Part shown: positions 28,955-33,300 of the stretch, one piece after another
Numbering within the stretch: position 1 is the stretch's first letter
Layout of the letters: the number at the start of each line of letters is the position of its first letter
DNA from: Bryobacterales bacterium
GTDB lineage: Bacteria; Acidobacteriota; Terriglobia; Bryobacterales; Bryobacteraceae
NCBI GenBank assembly: GCA_003167275.1
Contig: PMTT01000268.1
Span: forward strand, 9,818-43,117
DNA: 33,300 bases
Direction: 5' to 3'
The notes under the pieces: generated by a model
The model's input: only the letters and a program-made list of their open reading frames with translations
Database searches by the model: none
What the model was told of the DNA's origin: nothing
Made by a program: the position numbers and the translations under genes

Positions 28955-29282
28955 ATGAGCTTACCTCTTGAAGGAATCAAAGTAATTGACTTTACAGGCG
29001 TGCAGGCGGGCCCAGCCTGTACGCAACTGATGGCTTGGTTCGGCGCGGACGTGCTGAAAGTAGAACGCCTCAGCGGCGGTGATGTGACGCGCCGGCAACT
29101 GCGTGACATTCCTGACGTAGACGCTCTATACTTCACGCAACTGAATAGCAATAAGAAATCTCTCGCGGTGGACACCAAAACGCCCGAAGGCAAAAAGATC
29201 ATGGAACAACTGATCCGAGAAGCCGACGTATTGGTGGAGAACTTCGCCCCTGGCGCAATGGACCGTATGGGGTTCTCCTGGG
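28955..29282 (+). pseudogene. frc: formyl-CoA transferase N-terminal fragment, truncated at the IS3 junction
   Basis: [109 protein letters not shown] closely matches the recalled E. coli Frc N-terminus; AGGAG ribosome-binding site just upstream; homology ends at 29281/29282. Confidence 0.9.
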
Positions 29283-29284
29283 CG

Positions 29285-29990
29285 CTTCCGCCACTGACGC
29301 GTAATCCTTCAAGTAGACCTCCTCGTATTTCAGAGAGCGCCACAGCCGCTCGACGAAGATGTTGTCCATGCACCGCCCCCGCCCATCCATGCTGATGGCG
29401 ATCTGGCGCTCCGCCAACACTCCGGTGAACTTCTCGCTGGTGAACTGCGAGCCCTGGTCGCTGTTGAAGATCTCCGGCAGACCCCGCCGCAGCGCTCGCT
29501 TCAGCGCCTCCACACAGAACTCCACCTCCATCGTCAGCGACAGCGACCAGCTCAGGACGAACCGGCTGAACCAGTCGATGACCGCCACCAGGTACAAAAA
29601 ACCTGGCGCCATCCGGATATACGTGATATCCGTGCTCCACACCTGGTTGACGCGATCCACCGTGGTGCCTCTCAACAAGTATGGGTAGATCCGGTGGCCT
29701 TCCCCGGGCTGGCTCAGCTTGGGCTTCGGGTAAACCGCTTCGATGCCCAGCAACGCCATCAGCCGCGCAACCCTCTTGCAATTCACTTCATGGCCCATGG
29801 TCGCCAGCCACTCCGTCATCCTCCGCCTTCCATAGAATGGCGTCCGGGTGTACTGTTCATCCAGCAATCGCATCAGCAGCAGGTTCTCTTCGCTTTCGCT
29901 TACTGGTTCGTAGTACAAGCCTGCGCGGTTGACACCCAGCAGCTCGCATTGCCGCCGAACACTGAGGTCCGGATGGCCTTTTTCTACCAA
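29285..29990 (-). CDS. IS3-family transposase OrfB (DDE), C-terminus lost
   Basis: [38 protein letters not shown]...[64 protein letters not shown]. Confidence 0.93.
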
Positions 29991-30004
29991 TCCACGCCAA
30001 TCCT

Positions 30005-30295
30005 CTAATCGAGCATCCCCACTTTTTTTTTGAGCCAGTCCAATTCGACTTTCAGCCGGCCGATCTCTTCATAGAGGGCGGTGTTGTCCGCCTCACCGCT
30101 ATGCGTCTTGCGCGTCCGGCCATCCACGAAGAGTTCCGGCATCTGCTGGAGCGCCGTCTTCCTCCACTTCGCGATCTGAATGGGATGCACCTTGAACTGC
30201 GATCCCAACTGGCTGAGCGTTTTTTCACCGCGGATCGCTTCGATCACCACCCGAGCTTTGAACTGAGCACTATGCTGTTTTCTCGTCGTCGTCAT
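30005..30295 (-). CDS. IS3-family transposase OrfA (HTH)
   Basis: MTTTRKQHSAQFKARVVIEAIRGEKTLSQLGSQFKVHPIQIAKWRKTALQQMPELF...LKVELDWLKKKVGMLD. Confidence 0.93.
   Translation of the reverse strand: MTTTRKQHSAQFKARVVIEAIRGEKTLSQLGSQFKVHPIQIAKWRKTALQQMPELFVDGRTRKTHSGEADNTALYEEIGRLKVELDWLKKKVGMLD
30022..30031 (-). promoter_or_regulatory. A9-G slippery sequence, candidate programmed -1 frameshift site between orfA and orfB
   Basis: Minus strand reads CAAAAAAAAAGTG at the LKKKV codons near the orfA end; standard for IS3 elements. Confidence 0.6.
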
Positions 30296-30369
30296 CGACC
30301 CTCCTTGTCAACGACTCCGCCGAAAATCTTAGCTTATTGCTTGGTCTGAAATCCTGGGACCACTATAAT

Positions 30370-31165
30370 ACGGGCTCATCGCTAGGAGCGGGAGCACCGT
30401 CTTGGCGACGCTTCCTGGAAGATATTGCCCACCGCTTTGCTCCAAACCTCGTCACTCGTATTGAGAAATACTTCTCCCGCAACGATCCTTGGGGCGCTGC
30501 AGATGTAGTGTGCGGAAGTCCCCCACGGCCGGAGTTAAACACATTTGTACGTGACAGACTGGAGATTTTAAAGCCAGCACCTTATCACCTGCTCATGTGC
30601 AAGAGCGCCTGGGCCGCTATCTTTACTACGAACTACGACATGATTGTTGAGCAAGCTTACCGAAACAAGCCTTTGGCTGCACAAAAATCGGTACCTGTCT
30701 ACCAATTCTCGAAGGACTACAATATCCACGATAATTCCAAGGTCCATCTTTTCAAGCTTCACGGAAGCATCGACCAAATCCACCTGCCAGACGACGTTCT
30801 AGTTTTGACTACCAAAGATGTCACGGACACGTTTCGTCAGCGGTCCTCGATGCTGTCACAAATTCCCAGATTGCTCATCGACTACTACTGGGTATTCATC
30901 GGATACAGCTTCGCAGATGGCATTCTACGTCAGCTCCTGAATGAGGTGAAGCGGACCAACCGCGACACCATGCCAAGAGAATCGTTCGCGATCCTGCCGC
31001 ACCCGACGGAGGAGGACACTGAACTACTTCCCCGTATAGAATCTCGATAATAGCTGGAACTTGCGAGCGATTGTTTGAAGCGATTGATGGAGTTGTATCC
31101 AGAAACGCGGCGGGTCATCTCCGAACTCGGAAGGTCGGTGAGGACGTCCAGAGCGGAGGCGTGAC
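30370..31165 (+). pseudogene. SIR2-like domain (SIR2_2 type) protein, N-terminus lost at the IS3 boundary, frameshifted downstream
   Basis: GSSLGAGAPSWRRFLEDIAHRF; AIFTTNYDMIVEQAYRNKP; HLFKLHGSIDQ; YYWVFIGYSFADGILRQLL; then a frame change to YRISIIAGTCERLFEA and again to LMELYPETRRVISELG. Confidence 0.8.
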
Positions 31166-31694
31166 CATGTATTTTACCTCATCGACACGAGTCGCAATGG
31201 ACGACCAGTTCGAGATTGTTGGACCAGTTGACCCCGACACCTCTAGCAAAGAGTTCTTTCTCGGCGGCGATCCCAGTTGGCGGAACATTGCTGCCGACGT
31301 CGATTTTCGTCGAGACGCTATCACTGACCGAATCAAAGAGGAAGTCTGGACAGCGCTCGACACCGCTCCTGCCAGGGCCACCGTGATTTCGGGTCCTGCC
31401 GGCAGTGGAAAGAGCACGATCCTTAGGCGAGTGGGGTGGGAGATTGCGACGGGCATCGACCGGCCTGCGCCCGTGATTATGTTGAGAGAGTTCTACCGTT
31501 CAGGCAATCGTTATGCTGACTCGTGGGATATCAAGCTGATTGGCGAAATTGCGCGGGAATCCGGTAGGACAGTTATTGTTTTGATCGATAATCTCGAAGT
31601 TCAATATCGGATGGCCCGAAATCTGTATTCTGCATTGAGGGGCAGAGATCACTGCTGTCCAGGACATGAGTTTTCAATTCCGGCCAAGGCATAG
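31166..31694 (+). pseudogene. P-loop NTPase (STAND-like) domain, probably the middle of the same protein as the SIR2 domain; C-terminus lost
   Basis: DQFEIVGPVDPDTSSKEFFLGGDPSWRNIAADVDFRRDAITDRIKEEVW...ATVISGPAGSGKSTILRRVGWEIA (Walker A) ...RTVIVLIDNLE (Walker B-like). Confidence 0.75.
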
Positions 31695-31806
31695 GATTCA
31701 TGGAAGTTAACTGGGCTTTTGAGATTTTTCGATTTCAACTTTTTCTGGTCGCGCAAGCGCTTGCAGGGTGGATCTCGGCTTCCTTGGCGATTGCCGACAA
31801 TGAGGA

Positions 31807-32859
31807 GTGAACCTTGGCCAGACTGTTTTCTCTCAGCTCATGGAGCATCTTCCCCGGTACGAGTTTCAGAAGTGTGTAAGTCGGTATCATGGCGATCATC
31901 AGCAGAAGAGCTTTTCCTGTTGGGACCAGTTTCTCGCGATGAGTTTCGCTCAGTTCACTTACCGTGAAAGCCTTCGTGACATTGAGGCGTGCCTCGGCTC
32001 AATCGGTGGCAAACTTTACCACATGGGATTTCGTAGTAAGGTGGCGCGCTCGACTTTGGCAGACGCCAACGAGTTGCGCGATTGGAGGATCTTCGCGGAT
32101 TTTGCGCAAGTCCTGATCGCCATCGCTCGCCCGTTGTATGCCGGCGATCCGATCGGGATCGACTTGGATGCGAGTTTGTACGCATTCGATTCGACCACTA
32201 TCGACCTCTGCCTTTCGCTGTTTCCGTGGTCTGACCGGCGCTGGATTGCCCGTTCGACATGAGAGTGGGAACCACGCGGGTCTTAAACGCGGCAGGGAAG
32301 TTCTCGCCGAATCGCAACATGGCAACCGGCGCCGGGCTTGAGCTGCTGCCGCACTGGCTGAAGGAGGTGCTGCCGGAGCCGTCCGTGTCAGTGGTAACCA
32401 GGTTCCGCAAGCACAAGGGCGCAGTCAAGATGCACACGCTGCTCGACCTGCGTGGAAATATCCCAACGTTTATCGGCATTACAGAGGGCAAAGTGCACGA
32501 CGTGAATATGCTCGACGAGATCCTGCCAGAGGCCGGGGCGTTCTACGTCATCGATCGCGCCTACCTGGATTTCGAGCGATTGTATTGTACGTCTTCACGC
32601 TCAGTGCGGCCTTTTTCGTGGTTCGCACCAAATCCAACGTCTTGCTCCAGCGTCGCTACTCCCATCCCGTGGACAAGACCACTGGAGTCCGATCCGATCA
32701 CGCCGTCATCCTTACCTCTCTCGACTCCGCCAAAGCGTACCCGGAGCAACTGCGCCGCATAAGCTATCTGGATGTAGCAACGAGGAACCGGTTCAAGTTC
32801 CTCACCAACAACTTCAGGCTTCCGGCACTTACCATTGCGAAGATCCACAAGTCTCGACC
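31807..32859 (+). pseudogene. IS4-family transposase (DUF4372 N-terminus) interrupted by an insertion, frameshifted, C-terminus missing
   Basis: MNLGQTVFSQLMEHLPRYEFQKCVSRYHGDHQQKSFSCWDQFLAMSFAQFTYRESLRDIEACL...LDASLYAFDSTTIDLCLSLFPW | FRKHKGAVKMHTLLDLRGNIPTFIGITEGKVHDVNMLDEILPEAGAFYVIDRAYLDFERLY | VFTLSAAFFVVRTKSN...RFKFLTNNFRLPALTIAKIHKSR. Confidence 0.88.
32230..32396. other. ~167-bp unidentified segment inserted in the IS4 transposase gene
   Basis: Lies between the FPW codons (ending 32229) and FRKHKGAVK codons (from 32403), which are normally two residues apart in this family; GTGGT occurs at both edges. Confidence 0.6.
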
Positions 32860-33300
32860 CTCTGTGCCTACAATCGTGAGACACCTACCCCACCGGTAAT
32901 TACTGTCGAGGGCGGGGAAGGAAATTGAGGATGAGCAAGACCAACGTGAAGAGGATAGATGTTCCGTTGCCGAAACTGGTGGCCGCGGAGCGGAGGGAAA
33001 GTGAACCCGGCGAGTCGGCCGCAACGCCCGCGGACGGCGGTGCGGTAGAGGGTTCGAGGCCGGCACGGCCGGACCCGGAGGTGGCGGCAAAGGCGACGCG
33101 GCGGCATTTCACCGCCGAATACAAACAGCGCATTTTGCGCGAATTGGATCTTTGTAGGGACGAAGGTGCGATTGGCGCTTTATTGCGCCGGGAAGGTTTG
33201 TATTCGTCCCACCTGACGACTTGGCGGCGACAGCGGGACCAGGCGGTGCAAGCGGCGTTGGCTCCGCATAAGCGGGGGCCCAAGCGGGCGTGGAACCCGT
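32860..33300 (+). mobile_element. second IS3-like element inserted into the IS4 remnant (left end only)
   Basis: IS4 transposase homology stops at KIHKSR (32859), about 70 bp before the new transposase start. Confidence 0.6.
32931..33300 (+). CDS. IS3-type transposase OrfA-like protein, runs off window
   Basis: Open frame MSKTNVKRIDVPLPKLVAAERR...ATRRHFTAEYKQRILRELDLCRDEGAIGALLRREGLYSSHLTTWRRQRDQAVQAALAPHKRGPKRAWNP; no stop before 33300, so absent from the ORF track. Confidence 0.85.
   Translation, partial: MSKTNVKRIDVPLPKLVAAERRESEPGESAATPADGGAVEGSRPARPDPEVAAKATRRHFTAEYKQRILRELDLCRDEGAIGALLRREGLYSSHLTTWRRQRDQAVQAALAPHKRGPKRAWNP

Larger units (their letters stand above)
29283..30362 (-). 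mobile_element. IS3-family insertion sequence, truncated at the orfB 3' end
   Basis: orfA and orfB in IS3 arrangement; orfB homology ends at [11 protein letters not shown], so about 40 codons and one terminal repeat are missing; orfA-side end approximated at 30362 (TGGTCCCAGGATTTCAGACC on the minus strand). Confidence 0.85.

Noticed and set aside
1-33300. CRISPR array, tRNA or rRNA genes
   Set aside because: No regularly spaced repeats, tRNA-like cloverleaf or rRNA sequence recognised on reading.

Overview
GC-rich bacterial chromosomal window, possibly acidobacterial (an impression only). There are two parts.

(1) Positions 1-25.6 kb are mostly intact metabolic genes. A + strand block (about 2.8-9.4 kb) encodes a GarR/3-hydroxyisobutyrate-dehydrogenase-like reductase, DoxX, an aldo/keto reductase, a YrhE-type formate dehydrogenase, a DUF1641 protein and a damaged fdhD. 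It converges on a long - strand block (about 20.8-9.4 kb) encoding an OxdC-type bicupin (Tat signal), a cupin, a three-subunit molybdenum hydroxylase (Tat signal on the 2Fe-2S subunit), a cytochrome b, a small unknown protein, a Tat-exported aldo/keto reductase, a di-heme peroxidase and an OFA-family (oxalate/formate) MFS transporter. Together with a formyl-CoA transferase (frc) remnant near 29 kb, this suggests a locus for oxalate/formate/C2-acid oxidation. A frameshifted outer-membrane porin, Dps, and a DUF2950/DUF3300/DUF4136 envelope trio follow.

(2) Positions 26.2-33.3 kb are a decay and mobile-element zone: a multiply frameshifted lactate/malate dehydrogenase, an MFS transporter, frc cut off at a truncated IS3 element, a broken SIR2-P-loop (STAND-like) defence gene, an IS4/DUF4372 transposase split by a ~167-bp unknown segment, and the start of a second IS3-like element.

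Most notable: the combined oxalate/formate/molybdenum-hydroxylase locus, the fdhD::DUF7009-like deletion junction, the frc::IS3 junction and the SIR2-STAND remnant. All calls come from reading motifs; no database search was run.
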